A stretch of 64,000 nucleotides of DNA from Dokdonella sp. Lineage in GTDB: Bacteria; Pseudomonadota; Gammaproteobacteria; Xanthomonadales; Rhodanobacteraceae. Below the pieces are notes generated by a model, which worked only from the letters and a program-made list of their open reading frames with translations, searched no databases and was not told the DNA's origin. Shown one piece after another: positions 1 through 8,172 of the stretch (positions within the stretch are counted from its first letter, which is position 1; each line of letters starts with the position of its first letter). The stretch is taken from positions 1 to 64,000 of the forward strand of contig NZ_JAHCAP010000008.1 of NCBI RefSeq assembly GCF_019634815.1. Reading direction: 5' to 3'. A program made the position numbers and the translations under genes.

Positions 1-1
1 C

Positions 2-544
2 TTCACGATCGGCGGCGCGGTCAGTGGCCTCACCGCGGCGGGCCTCAAGCTCTCGCTCAACACCGGCGCGCAGCTGCTCGATGTGCCGGCCAATGCGACG
101 GGTTACGTGTTTGCCAATCCGATCAGTGATGGCTCGGCCTACAACGTCGGCATCGTCACCCAGCCGGCCGGCCTGACCTGCTCGGTCAGCAACCACAGCG
201 GCACGGTGGCGGGCGCCAATGTCACCAACGTGGACATCAGCTGCGTGCCGTTCGTGGCCAGCTACACGGTGGGTGGTTCGATCATCGGCCTGAGCGCGAA
301 TGGTCTGCAGCTCTCGCTCAACGCGGGCGCGCAGACGATCTCGGTCACCTCGGGCGTGACGGCATTCACCTTCCCGACCGGTCTGGCCAACGGTGCAGCC
401 TATGCGGTCACCGTGCAGACCCAGCCGAGCGGACTGGTCTGCTTTGCGCAGAACGCCGGCGGCACGATCGCGGGCGCCAATGTCACCAACGTGGTGATCG
501 ACTGCAGCGACCGCATCTTCGCGGACGGCTTCGAGACGCCCTGA
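2..544 (+). CDS. C-terminal part of a secreted repeat protein (5' end outside window)
   Basis: The reading frame is open from the window edge to the TGA at 542-544, giving 180 residues; the true start lies upstream. Two tandem units of about 85-95 residues are visible. Each has a GGxxxGLxxxGLxLSLNxGAQ opening, a TQPxGLxC segment and a GxxAGANVTNVxIxC closing strand, so this is a beta-rich extracellular repeat with paired cysteines. The protein ends DRIFADGFETP, a short tail of a type I know from secreted proteins of Rhodanobacteraceae and relatives, thought to act in sorting or anchoring. Function is unknown; a cell-surface or extracellular role is inferred from the repeats and the tail. Nothing upstream is available to define the N-terminal domains. 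Confidence 0.8.
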   Translation, partial: FTIGGAVSGLTAAGLKLSLNTGAQLLDVPANATGYVFANPISDGSAYNVGIVTQPAGLTCSVSNHSGTVAGANVTNVDISCVPFVASYTVGGSIIGLSANGLQLSLNAGAQTISVTSGVTAFTFPTGLANGAAYAVTVQTQPSGLVCFAQNAGGTIAGANVTNVVIDCSDRIFADGFETP

Positions 545-569
545 AGTCACACTCAGCGTGAACTTTGCA

Positions 570-594
570 AGCCGCAGGCCTCGTGCCTGCGGCT
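570..594 (+). terminator. Hairpin terminator after the repeat protein
   Basis: A perfect 10-bp inverted repeat, AGCCGCAGGC at 570-579 and GCCTGCGGCT at 585-594, encloses a 5-nt loop. It lies 26 bp after the stop codon. The following AATTGTT is only weakly T-rich, so termination efficiency is uncertain. Confidence 0.55.
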
Positions 595-654
595 AATTGT
601 TCGGCACTGCGCAGGCGCGGGCCATGCCGCGCACGTCAGCCATTCGTTGCAGAA

Positions 655-768
655 GGGTGGCGGCTCCGCCAGCCGATCTCCGGCACCCGAATCACCTGCT
701 ACCGTTGCTTCCTTCCGGACCTGGCGGGATTTGCAGGCTATCGTCGCGAAGGAACCGACGGAGCCACC
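655..768 (-). ncRNA. ffs: 4.5S signal recognition particle RNA
   Basis: On the minus strand this stretch contains the universally conserved SRP apical loop: GCCAGGTCCGGAAGG followed by AAGCA, matching the E. coli 4.5S RNA core. The ends pair as expected: GGTGGCTCC near 768 with GGAGCCGCC near 660. The length of about 114 nt equals the usual gammaproteobacterial 4.5S RNA. It forms the RNA part of the signal recognition particle with Ffh and directs nascent membrane proteins to FtsY and SecYEG. It lies downstream of tRNA-Ser on the same strand and divergent from dnaX. Exact ends are set from the terminal helix and may be off by a few bases. Confidence 0.93.
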
Positions 769-826
769 ATGAAACTGCACGTGCTCACCGGCACGGACGG
801 GGAATGGGTGAGGGTCGAATGTGCCC

Positions 827-890
827 GGCGCTTCCTGTGCCTCGCGCTCCGGGCGGCTTCGCCGTGCAAATCGGCTCCTGCCGATTTGTC
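827..890 (-). repeat. Hairpin-rich repeat, copy 1
   Basis: The element contains a hairpin GGCGC-TTCCT-GTGCC (827-841), a GGCG/CGCC hairpin (852-863) and a 9-bp hairpin CAAATCGGC/GCCGATTTG (867-888), followed by TCGAACCCGC. The same architecture recurs at 1056-1133 with compensated base changes in the stems. It lies between the 4.5S RNA gene and tRNA-Ser. The strand is given by the flanking RNA genes and is not otherwise certain. Confidence 0.6.
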
Positions 891-917
891 GAACCCGCAT
901 CTTCCAATCACAAAATC

Positions 918-1009
918 TGGCGGAGAGGGCGGGATTCGAACCCGCGAAGCAGTTTGACCCGCTTACACACTTTCCAGGCGTGCTCCTTCAACCACTCGGA
1001 CACCTCTCC
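918..1009 (-). tRNA. tRNA-Ser, anticodon GGA
   Basis: Read on the minus strand, the acceptor stem GGAGAGG (1009-1003) pairs with CCTCTCC (928-922), followed by discriminator G and an encoded CCA (921-918). The D-arm region, an anticodon region CGCCTGGAAAGTG identical to gammaproteobacterial serine tRNA(GGA), a long class II variable arm (GTAAGCGGG and following) and the T-loop GGTTCGAAT are all present. Length is 92 nt including CCA. It decodes UCC and UCU. A truncated near-identical copy lies just upstream at 1132-1205. Confidence 0.95.
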
Positions 1010-1055
1010 AGAATCTTGAATCCAACGGCAAATCCAGCGTTGGGCGGGATTGCTC

Positions 1056-1133
1056 GGTGCTTCCTGCACCTCGCCCCTCGCTACGCTCAGGGCCAGCCTG
1101 CGGCTGTCCAAATTTGTTCCAGACAAATTTGTC
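1056..1133 (-). repeat. Hairpin-rich repeat, copy 2
   Basis: This is a second copy of the element at 827-890: hairpin GGTGC-TTCCT-GCACC (1056-1070), hairpin CAGCC-TGC-GGCTG (1094-1106) and a 9-bp hairpin CAAATTTGT/ACAAATTTG (1109-1131). It runs directly into TCGAACCCGC, here the start of a truncated tRNA-Ser copy. Loop sequence TTCCT is conserved between copies, while stem bases differ in a compensated way. Confidence 0.6.
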
Positions 1134-1205
1134 GAACCCGCGAAGCAGTTTGACCCGCTTACACACTTTCCAGGCGTGCTCCTTCAACCACTCGGACACA
1201 TCTCC
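1132..1205 (-). pseudogene. Truncated tRNA-Ser(GGA) copy
   Basis: The 74 bases match positions 936-1009 of the intact tRNA-Ser at 73 of 74 positions. The one difference turns acceptor-stem GGAGAGG into GGAGATG. Identity stops inside the T-loop: the 3' half of the T-arm, the 3' acceptor strand and CCA are absent and replaced by hairpin repeat copy 2. It therefore cannot fold into a mature tRNA. It may be a relic of a tandem duplication or a site where the repeat recombined into a tRNA gene. Confidence 0.85.
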
Positions 1206-1389
1206 GTATTTCGTGAGCCCTCCATTGCATCGCCAATGGAGTGCTTCAAATTCGATCTCCCGCTTGCAACTTCAACATCGAACCGCACACAGGGCGGGAT
1301 CGAGTCTGCAGGGCGCGCGAGGATACTAGGCGCGGCGCGGCCAGACAAGCAGAAGGCGTGGCGGAGCGCGGTGATGGCGCCCACGTTGC

Positions 1390-1395
1390 TACAAT
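1390..1395 (+). promoter_or_regulatory. Candidate -10 element for dnaX
   Basis: TACAAT (5 of 6 matches to TATAAT) lies 24 bp upstream of the ATG at 1420. No good -35 element is visible at the right spacing. A transcript starting near 1402 would leave a short leader, which favours the second ATG (1420) as the dnaX start. Confidence 0.4.
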
Positions 1396-1419
1396 CAGGC
1401 ACTTCGCCCGGGAATGTCC

Positions 1420-3048
1420 ATGTCGTATCAGGCTCTTGCACGCAAATGGCGGCCGCGCCGGTTTTCCGAACTGGTCGGACAGGAGCATGTCGTGCGCGCG
1501 CTTACCCATGCACTCGACAGTGGCCGACTCCATCACGCTTTCCTGTTCACCGGCACGCGCGGCGTCGGCAAGACCACGATCGCGCGGATCTTTGCCAAGT
1601 CGCTCAATTGCGACAAGGGACCGACTTCGGCGCCGTGCGGCGAGTGCAGTGCCTGCGCCGAGATCGATGCAGGCCGTTTCGTTGATCTGCTGGAGATCGA
1701 CGCGGCCAGCAATACCGGCATCGACAATGTGCGCGAGCTGATCGACAACGCGCAGTACGCGCCGACCCGGGGGCGCCACAAGGTCTACCTCATCGACGAA
1801 GTCCACATGCTCTCGCGGAGCGCCTTCAACGCGCTGCTGAAGACGCTCGAAGAACCGCCGCCGCATGTGAAATTCCTGCTCGCGACCACCGATCCGCAGA
1901 AGTTGCCGGTGACGGTGCTGTCACGTTGCATCAAGTTCAATCTCAAGCGGCTTTCGCCTGAACAGATCGGCGGGCAGATGCGCCATATCCTCGGCGCCGA
2001 GCAGGTGGCTTTCGACGACGAGGCGCTCGAAGTGCTGGCGCTCGCCGCGGACGGCTCGTTGCGTGATGGCCTGTCCCTGCTCGATCAGGCGATCGCGCAC
2101 GGCGGCGGCGCCCTGCACGCGGCCGAGGTGCATGCGATGCTCGGCACGGTCGAGCGCGCCAAGGTGCAGGCCTTGTTGGCGCTGCTCGCGCGCGGCGATG
2201 CCCATGCCTTGCTCGACGAGGTCGAACACATTGCCGGGTTTGCGCCGGATTTCACCCAGGTGCTCGATGAGCTCGCGGGTCTCTTGCATCGACTGCAACT
2301 GGCGCAGTTGCTCGGTGAGTCGGCTGATGTCTCGCTGCGCGAGCTCGCTGCGCAGGTCGCGCCACAGGATGTGCAGCTCTGGTACCAGATGGCGGTGACA
2401 GGACGCCGCGACCTGCCGCTGGCGCCGACGCCGCGGGTGGGCTTCGAAATGTGTCTGCTGCGCATGCTGGCGTTTGCGCCAGCCGATGGCGCGGATGCGA
2501 AGTCGTCTCCGGCCCCCGCGCGAGTCACGCGGGATGCGGGCGGGGCAGGGGGTGGCGAAACGCGCAGCACACCCAGCGCACGTACGCAGCCAGTCATCGC
2601 GGCACCGCAGCCCCAGCGCGCGGAGCAACCGGATTTGGCAGCGGGAGATGCGCCGAGCTCCTGGGCCGAACTGATCGAACGCGCGCAGTTGCGCGGTCCG
2701 GTCGGGCAATTGGCACAGCAGGCAAGCCTGATCGCGATCGATGGTGGGCAAGTGCGCCTGGCGATGGCGCCCGCGCATGACCATCTGGTCAGCCCGATGC
2801 TGGTCGAGCAACTGGAGACGCGCCTGGGCGAAGTGCTCGGCCGCAAGCTGCGCGTGCGTTTCGAGCGTGCCAGCGAAAGCGCGCAGGCGCAGGCGCCCGC
2901 ACGTCAACGCGAACAAGCCGAATCAGCACGTCAATCGGCTGCCGAGGCGGCAATGCAGGATGATCCACTGGTACGTTCGTTGCTCGAAACCTTCGATGCG
3001 CGGGTCGTACCCAACAGCGTGCGGCCGATCGAGCCGCGGCAGTCGTGA
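1420..3048 (+). CDS. dnaX: DNA polymerase III subunits gamma/tau
   Basis: This is the clamp-loader ATPase of the replicative polymerase, which loads the beta clamp and bridges core polymerases. The 542-residue product has Walker [10 protein letters not shown] (Lys51), a four-Cys zinc module (about 64-79), Walker B-type DEVH near 126 and an SRC arginine-finger motif near 170. Clamp-loader collar domain III follows, then a low-complexity Ala/Pro/Arg linker and a short C-terminal domain. An upstream in-frame ATG exists at 1414. I chose 1420 because family members begin MSYxxLARKWRP and a GGGA lies about 7 bp ahead. It leads the dnaX-ybaB-recR group. The A-AAA-AAG slippery heptamer used in E. coli is not seen, so a frameshifted gamma form is not supported. 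Confidence 0.96.
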   Translation: MSYQALARKWRPRRFSELVGQEHVVRALTHALDSGRLHHAFLFTGTRGVGKTTIARIFAKSLNCDKGPTSAPCGECSACAEIDAGRFVDLLEIDAASNTGIDNVRELIDNAQYAPTRGRHKVYLIDEVHMLSRSAFNALLKTLEEPPPHVKFLLATTDPQKLPVTVLSRCIKFNLKRLSPEQIGGQMRHILGAEQVAFDDEALEVLALAADGSLRDGLSLLDQAIAHGGGALHAAEVHAMLGTVERAKVQALLALLARGDAHALLDEVEHIAGFAPDFTQVLDELAGLLHRLQLAQLLGESADVSLRELAAQVAPQDVQLWYQMAVTGRRDLPLAPTPRVGFEMCLLRMLAFAPADGADAKSSPAPARVTRDAGGAGGGETRSTPSARTQPVIAAPQPQRAEQPDLAAGDAPSSWAELIERAQLRGPVGQLAQQASLIAIDGGQVRLAMAPAHDHLVSPMLVEQLETRLGEVLGRKLRVRFERASESAQAQAPARQREQAESARQSAAEAAMQDDPLVRSLLETFDARVVPNSVRPIEPRQS

Positions 3049-3058
3049 AGGAGTTTCG

Positions 3059-3382
3059 ATGAAAGGTCCACTCGCGGGTTTGATGCAACAGGCGCAGCGC
3101 ATGCAGGAACAGATGCAGCGCGCGCAGGCCGAGATTGCCCAGGCCGAGGTCACAGGGCAGGCCGGCGGCGGCCTGGTCAGCGTGCGCATGAGCGGCGCAC
3201 ACGAGGTGCGCGGCGTGACGATCGACCGCAAGTTGTTCGCCGACGATGCCGAGATGGCCGAGGATCTGGTCGCCGCGGCATTCAACGATGCGGTCAACAA
3301 GGTCGCGGCATTGAGCAAGGAACGACTCGGTGGCATGACTGCGGGCATGAACCTTCCGCCCGGATTCAAATTGCCGTTCTGA
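3059..3382 (+). CDS. ybaB: Nucleoid-associated protein YbaB/EbfC
   Basis: A 107-residue protein of the YbaB/EbfC family, small dimeric DNA-binding proteins encoded between dnaX and recR in most proteobacteria. The start ATG at 3059 is preceded by AAGGAG at a good distance, 10 bp after the dnaX stop. The sequence shows the typical Met/Gln-rich N-terminal helix ([16 protein letters not shown]), the [11 protein letters not shown] strand and a C-terminal segment ending in [12 protein letters not shown]. It probably binds DNA without strong specificity and is transcribed with dnaX and recR. Confidence 0.95.
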   Translation: MKGPLAGLMQQAQRMQEQMQRAQAEIAQAEVTGQAGGGLVSVRMSGAHEVRGVTIDRKLFADDAEMAEDLVAAAFNDAVNKVAALSKERLGGMTAGMNLPPGFKLPF

Positions 3383-3503
3383 TCCGCCTCGCATTCGCTG
3401 CGTCACCGCAACATTGAACAGGTCGTCATCCCGGCAGCACATGAAGTGATGCCTGGGCGTGCAGACGCCATCACCGCTCCCGTCTTCCATTCATGGCCTT
3501 TGC

Positions 3504-4100
3504 ATGTCGTCCTCATCGCTATTAGCCGACCTCATCGAAGCCTTGCGCTGCCTGCCCGGAGTCGGTGCCAAGACCGCGCAGCGGATGGCCTTCCACGTGC
3601 TCGAGCGCGATCGCGCAGGTGCACGGCGTCTTGCCGAGCAGCTGCTGCTTGCGGTCGAGCGCATCGGCAATTGCACGCGCTGTCGCACCTTCAGTGAAGA
3701 GACCGTGTGTGCGACCTGTGCCAGCCAGGCACGCGACCGCAGCCTGCTGTGCGTGGTCGAGACCGCGATCGATCAACTGGCAATCGAACAGGCGACGGGA
3801 TTCCGCGGTCAGTATTTCGTGCTGCTGGGTCGGCTGTCGCCGCTGGATGGCATCGGTCCGGCCGAGCTGGGGCTGGACATGCTTGCCAATCGCCTCGCGG
3901 AAGGCGAAGTACAGGAGTTGATTGTCGCCACCAATCCGACGGTAGAAGGCGAAGCCACCGCGCACATGCTCGCCCAGCTCGCGCAGGCGGCCAAGGTGCG
4001 CGCGAGTCGTCTCGCGCATGGAGTGCCACTGGGCGGCGAACTCGAGTTCATCGATCGAGGTACGCTGGCGCATGCCTTTGGTGGCCGCCAGACGCTGTGA
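3504..4100 (+). CDS. recR: Recombination mediator protein RecR
   Basis: RecR works with RecF and RecO to load RecA at single-strand gaps. The 198-residue product matches the family length. It has an N-terminal helix-hairpin-helix ([18 protein letters not shown]), a C4 zinc finger (CTRC near 57-60 and CATC near 70-73) and a Toprim domain with the acidic VVE motif and the [11 protein letters not shown] segment. The frame continues upstream to 3459. I placed the start at the ATG of [19 protein letters not shown] because family members begin about ten residues before the HhH motif. It follows ybaB by 121 bp. Confidence 0.95.
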   Translation: MSSSSLLADLIEALRCLPGVGAKTAQRMAFHVLERDRAGARRLAEQLLLAVERIGNCTRCRTFSEETVCATCASQARDRSLLCVVETAIDQLAIEQATGFRGQYFVLLGRLSPLDGIGPAELGLDMLANRLAEGEVQELIVATNPTVEGEATAHMLAQLAQAAKVRASRLAHGVPLGGELEFIDRGTLAHAFGGRQTL

Positions 4101-4169
4101 TGCAGATGGCTTGCGCACCTGCGTCCAAGCTGCGAGCCTTCGCCTGTTCGTTCGGATCACGGCGCCTTC

Positions 4170-4514
4170 ATGTCTGACACCCTGTTCACCAAGATCGTCA
4201 ACCGTGAAATCCCTGCCGACATCGTCTACGAAGACGACGAGGTGCTCGCCTTCCGTGACATTGCGCCCAAGGCGCCGGTGCACGTGCTGTTCATTCCCAA
4301 GCGTGCGATCGCGACGCTCAATGATCTTGGCGAGGCCGACGTGCTGTTGATCGGCAAGCTCATCCTTGCCGCGACGCGCTGGGCCAAGGCGCAGGGTTTT
4401 GCCGACAAGGGCTATCGACTGGTCAGCAACTGCAACCGAGACGGCGGGCAGACCGTGTTCCACATCCATGTGCACCTGCTTGCCGGGCGCATGCTGGAAT
4501 GGCCGCCCGGCTGA
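4170..4514 (+). CDS. hinT: HIT family purine nucleoside phosphoramidase (HinT-like)
   Basis: A 114-residue protein of the histidine-triad superfamily, normal length for HinT. The catalytic triad HIHVHLL is at His98, His100 and His102, and the N-terminal TLFxKIVNREIPADIVYEDD and AFRDIAPKAPVHVLFIPK segments are typical. HinT enzymes hydrolyse AMP-lysine and other nucleoside phosphoramidates, including misadenylated intermediates from lysyl-tRNA synthetase. It lies 69 bp after recR and converges with the slp gene 18 bp beyond its stop. Confidence 0.94.
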   Translation: MSDTLFTKIVNREIPADIVYEDDEVLAFRDIAPKAPVHVLFIPKRAIATLNDLGEADVLLIGKLILAATRWAKAQGFADKGYRLVSNCNRDGGQTVFHIHVHLLAGRMLEWPPG

Positions 4515-4532
4515 AGCCGCCGATCGCGGGTT

Positions 4533-5159
4533 TCAATGCCTCAGTGGCGGCGGTTGAGGCGGACGTGACGGCACCTGTGGTGTCGCGCGCGGCATGTCGC
4601 GATGCCCCGGACGGTGGTGAATGATGACCGGTGGCGCGCCCCAGTACGGACCCCAGCCCCAACCCCAACCCCAGGATCCGCGCCAGCCCGGACCCATCAT
4701 CCACGGGTCGTACCACGGGTCGGCGACATAGACAGGACGCTTGGGCCAGAGATGGATCGAGGTCGCCGCGACCCGCGGATAGGTGTAGTCGAAGGCCCCG
4801 ACCTTGCCGACTTCACTGCCGGTGATCTGGCCGACCACGGTGAGATCGCGGCCACGCGCATAAAGCTCGGGTTCGAAGAAGCCCGCGTGGCAGGCGATGA
4901 AGCGCCCGCCGCTGCTGTCCTTGCTGCGCATCGGTCGGGCCGAAACGTCGAGCGGACGCGACAGTATCTCGAAGCAAGTCGAATCCGCAGCGGGTTCGAC
5001 CTTGATGATTTCTCCACCCCAGCGCACCGGACCGGCGGGCGGCACGGCCAGCGCATCGCGTGGCGTGGTCTGCGCATACTTGCCTTGCAGCGACTTGGGC
5101 ACCGTGGCGCAAGCGCCAAGCAAGACACTCACCATCGCAATCAGCAGCAGCTTGTTCAT
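4533..5159 (-). CDS. slp: Slp-type outer membrane lipoprotein
   Basis: A 208-residue predicted lipoprotein. The signal peptide ends in the lipobox LLGAC, giving a lipidated Cys17. The body resembles the Slp (starvation-inducible lipoprotein) family: QVPKSL-like opening, VRWGGEIIKV strand and GR...TVVGQITGSEVGKVG...YPRVAA region. The C-terminus is a Trp/Gly-rich stretch (WGWGWGWGPYWG) followed by a Pro/His/Arg tail. The start codon overlaps the tgpA-like stop (ATGA), so translation is probably coupled to the moxR-DUF58-tgpA operon. Role in the outer membrane is unknown. Confidence 0.88.
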   Translation of the reverse strand: MNKLLLIAMVSVLLGACATVPKSLQGKYAQTTPRDALAVPPAGPVRWGGEIIKVEPAADSTCFEILSRPLDVSARPMRSKDSSGGRFIACHAGFFEPELYARGRDLTVVGQITGSEVGKVGAFDYTYPRVAATSIHLWPKRPVYVADPWYDPWMMGPGWRGSWGWGWGWGPYWGAPPVIIHHRPGHRDMPRATPQVPSRPPQPPPLRH

Positions 5160-7189
5160 GGCGAATCCCGTCTGTAGCGGCCGGTCTTGATCAGCCTGGA
5201 GATCTTACGCAGACGTGCCTGAACGATGCGCCGTCGCAGATGGCGGCGCGACCACGCCAGCGTCTGGCGTCGCAAGGTCTCGACGGCGGCGGCCGGCGGC
5301 ACGCTCATCGCATAGCGCAGCTGTGCATAGTCGCGCACCAATGGCTGCATCGATTGCGCCAAGTCTGCATCGCAAGCCCGCACGCGTTGCTGCAGCGTGA
5401 GCGGTCCATCGCTGGCGGCCAGCTCGATTTCGGCGCGGACAAGTTGTCGGCGCAGGCGCCACCAGAGCCGGTCGAGCGCATCGCCCCGCTCGGGCGGCGG
5501 CTCGCGCATTGCCCACCAGGCGCCCAGCATCAACATCAGGCTGAACACGCCAGCGAGCATCAACAGCAGGTTGCCACCCACGCGGTCGGCAAGTCCGAAT
5601 TCGCTGAGCACCGCGCGCTGGCGCATTGCATCGAAGCGCACGACGCCTTGCGTCCACCAGCGGTTGACGATGTCGATGTGGTTGCGCAGCGAACGCAGCC
5701 AGTCGGCCTGCGCCCAATTGGCTGCGTCATTGACCTGGGACGCTCCCTGCTCGATCCGTCCCGGCGCCACTGCCGCGGTCGGATCGATGCGCAGCCAGCC
5801 ACGGCCATCGCGCCAGATTTCGGCCCAGGCATGTGCGTCGGACTGGCGCACCAGCAGATAGCGGCCGGCATCGCTCCACCAGCCGCCCTGATAGCCGGTG
5901 ACGACACGCGCAGGAATCCCGGCTGCGCGCATCAGGAAGACGAAGGCCGAGGCATAGTGCTCGCAAAAACCGCTCCGGGTATCGAACAGGAACTCGTCAA
6001 TCGAATCGCGCCCGAGCAACGGCGGGCTGAGCGTGTAGGTGAAACTGGAATGGAACATCGCCAGTGCGCGCTGCACGAGTTCGGCATCGTCTGTCGATTC
6101 GTGTCGCCAGCTTGCCGCCAGCTGCCTGGCGCGTGACCCGACGCCGGGTGGCAGGCGCAGCAGGCGCTCGCGTTGGTTGCGCGCAAGTCGTGCAGCGCCA
6201 GCGGGCGCGAGACGTGAGCGCACGCGGTATTCGCGCAGGTGCGTGACCAGCTGGCTGGCGACCAGGACCTCGTCGGTGGTGAGGAAGGCATCGCGCGGCG
6301 CGGTGATCGGCGTGTCGAGGGCGGGCAGCCAGCGCTGTTGAGTTGGCTCCAAAGTGATCGTGTAGTCGATCCACGGGACCTGCGTGTCGCGCACGGGCGC
6401 GACATCGTGCTGGATGCCGGCGCGCGCCCGGGTCCAGGTGGTGCCGTCGAAATCACTGAGGACGAGGGTGCGGAAATACTGCGCGCTCGGAGGTGGCGCG
6501 CGGCCTTCGAAGGCAATGCGAAAGGCTGGCGAATCATCCGACATGAGATCGGTGAACTGTCCCGGAGCCATCGTCTCGGACAAGCCGGTGCGGGCTTGCG
6601 AACCGGCATTGGGCGCGCCCCACAAGGGCGAGGCGAGCCTGGGCACGAGGACGAAACTCGCCAGCGCGAGCGGCAACGCCAGCACGATCAAGCGCAGGCC
6701 GAGCGCCAGGGACGCGCGCAATGGTCGGGCGTCTGGCAGTGGCGCGGGCTCGAGGCGATTGAGCGTGGCCAGCAACAGCACCAGCACGGCGCACACCAGC
6801 AGGGTGAAGAGCAAGCCCTGGTCAAACAACAGCGCCGACATCAGCACGAAGGCGGAAAACCCGAGCGCGACCCGTGCATCGCGTGGCGTTTCGGTTTCCA
6901 GCAGCTTGAGGGCGAGCAAACCGCAGCCGAAGGCGCTGCCGCTGTCGCGCCCGAACACCGTGCCATAGTCGAGGATGATCGCAATCAGCAAGCCGACAGC
7001 GAGCAACAGGCGCAGCCAGGCCGGCGGTTTGCCGGGGCGCCGCCGGCGCAGCAGCACGCGCGCGGCGACCAGAATGCCGAGCAGTGGTGCAAGCCAGATC
7101 GGTACATGTGCGAGATGGGTGCCGATCGCGGCCAGGATCGTGATCGCGAGCAGGGTGAAGCGCGGGGCGCCGAGCAGTGGCTTGCTCAT
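5156..7189 (-). CDS. tgpA: TgpA-like membrane transglutaminase (DUF3488)
   Basis: A 677-residue membrane protein of the DUF3488/TgpA family, known from Pseudomonas as an essential periplasmic transglutaminase-like protein. The N-terminal part has about six hydrophobic segments. The central periplasmic domain carries the papain-like transglutaminase triad: Cys in TRSGFCEHYASAF, His in SDAHAWAEIW and Asp in LRIDPTAAV. A further membrane segment (LLLMLAGVFSLMLMLGAWW) and a DUF4129-like C-terminal domain follow. I set the start at the ATG of MSKPLLGAPRF because it overlaps the DUF58 stop (ATGA); a longer frame reaches 7231. It is the third gene of moxR-DUF58-tgpA-slp. Confidence 0.92.
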   Translation of the reverse strand: MSKPLLGAPRFTLLAITILAAIGTHLAHVPIWLAPLLGILVAARVLLRRRRPGKPPAWLRLLLAVGLLIAIILDYGTVFGRDSGSAFGCGLLALKLLETETPRDARVALGFSAFVLMSALLFDQGLLFTLLVCAVLVLLLATLNRLEPAPLPDARPLRASLALGLRLIVLALPLALASFVLVPRLASPLWGAPNAGSQARTGLSETMAPGQFTDLMSDDSPAFRIAFEGRAPPPSAQYFRTLVLSDFDGTTWTRARAGIQHDVAPVRDTQVPWIDYTITLEPTQQRWLPALDTPITAPRDAFLTTDEVLVASQLVTHLREYRVRSRLAPAGAARLARNQRERLLRLPPGVGSRARQLAASWRHESTDDAELVQRALAMFHSSFTYTLSPPLLGRDSIDEFLFDTRSGFCEHYASAFVFLMRAAGIPARVVTGYQGGWWSDAGRYLLVRQSDAHAWAEIWRDGRGWLRIDPTAAVAPGRIEQGASQVNDAANWAQADWLRSLRNHIDIVNRWWTQGVVRFDAMRQRAVLSEFGLADRVGGNLLLMLAGVFSLMLMLGAWWAMREPPPERGDALDRLWWRLRRQLVRAEIELAASDGPLTLQQRVRACDADLAQSMQPLVRDYAQLRYAMSVPPAAAVETLRRQTLAWSRRHLRRRIVQARLRKISRLIKTGRYRRDSP

Positions 7190-8169
7190 GTGCGTTCCGC
7201 ATGCGGCAGCAGCGCCAAGGCGCGCATGCACGTGCGTCGATGCTCGGGGCCGGCGCCCGGACCCAGGCTCGTTTCGGGCAAGCGCAGCGACCAGGGGCGA
7301 TGCGAGCCATCGGCCGCGGCCACCCAGGCAGCGAGGCGACGGATGCGCGCTTCATGGTTCAACCCGGTGAGCGCGGCATAGTCGAGTGCGAGTGCCGCGC
7401 CCGCGCGGAATTCGTTCTCGCGCACCAGCAGCCGGTCGTGGCGCAGCGATGCCTTCCACGCAATCAATCGACGCGCATCGTTGCTGCGATAGTCGCGCAG
7501 GCCGGCCAATTCCTCGGCCTCGCCGCTCATGTTGCGCTCTCCTTGCTCGCCGCTACCGTCAGGCAAGGGTGGCGCATCGGTTTCAAGCGCCGGAAATACC
7601 AGCAAGGCCACGTCGGGATGCGCCCAGCTCCAGATGTGGAACAGGCCAAGCGGATACTCGGTCCAAAGGCGCAGCCGTCCGCAACTGTTCCATCCGCGGC
7701 GTGCCGGTGTCCACGGCAGGTCAACCCACCCCGCGGAGTCGGCGGGCAGGGCAAAGGCGATGTCCGTTTCGCCCTTTCGCACCCGCAGGCTCGCCCGGGC
7801 GCGGCGCGCGGGCGCAAAGCACAGACGAATGTGCGTCGGATCGCCCGCATGGACCTCGCCGATGCGCAATTGCTCGAGGCGCAGCCCACTCATGGCGCGG
7901 AAACCGATGAACAGGCTGATGCCCGCGCTGGCGCCGAGCAGGCATGTCATCAGCAGGGCCGCGTTGTTGCCGTAGTTGAGGGCGCCCAGCAGCATCACGA
8001 ACAGCAACAAGGCAAAGCCGAGTGCGAAGCGCGTCGGCAGCACGTAGATGCGCCGGCGGTCAAGTTGCAGTGGCAAGGCCTCGGGTTCACGCAGGCGCGT
8101 CAGGGCCGGCAAGCGCCGTTCGGCCCAGGCCAGCAGCCGGTTGCGTGCGGCGGCCAGCGACGGATTCAT
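7186..8169 (-). CDS. DUF58 domain-containing membrane protein
   Basis: A 327-residue protein with two adjacent hydrophobic helices near residues 48-90 (GFALLLFVMLLGALNYGNNAALLMTCLLGASAGISLFIGF is the region) and a C-terminal DUF58 domain with the diagnostic GLRDYRSNDARRLIAWKASLRHD stretch around residue 230. DUF58 proteins are vWA-like and almost always pair with a MoxR AAA+ ATPase and a transglutaminase-like protein. The gene starts 3 bp after the moxR stop and its stop overlaps the tgpA start. The precise function is not established; a chaperone-assisted role in cell-envelope assembly is the usual inference. Confidence 0.9.
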   Translation of the reverse strand: MNPSLAAARNRLLAWAERRLPALTRLREPEALPLQLDRRRIYVLPTRFALGFALLLFVMLLGALNYGNNAALLMTCLLGASAGISLFIGFRAMSGLRLEQLRIGEVHAGDPTHIRLCFAPARRARASLRVRKGETDIAFALPADSAGWVDLPWTPARRGWNSCGRLRLWTEYPLGLFHIWSWAHPDVALLVFPALETDAPPLPDGSGEQGERNMSGEAEELAGLRDYRSNDARRLIAWKASLRHDRLLVRENEFRAGAALALDYAALTGLNHEARIRRLAAWVAAADGSHRPWSLRLPETSLGPGAGPEHRRTCMRALALLPHAERT

Positions 8170-8172
8170 GGT

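Noticed and set aside
553..1441. Several short open frames overlapping the 4.5S RNA, tRNA-Ser and repeats
   Set aside because: They are read across RNA genes and hairpins and contain translated tRNA sequence; none has a plausible start context.
1420..3048. Programmed -1 frameshift in dnaX giving a gamma subunit
   Set aside because: I found no A-AAA-AAG slippery sequence followed by a hairpin; without it a gamma form cannot be supported.
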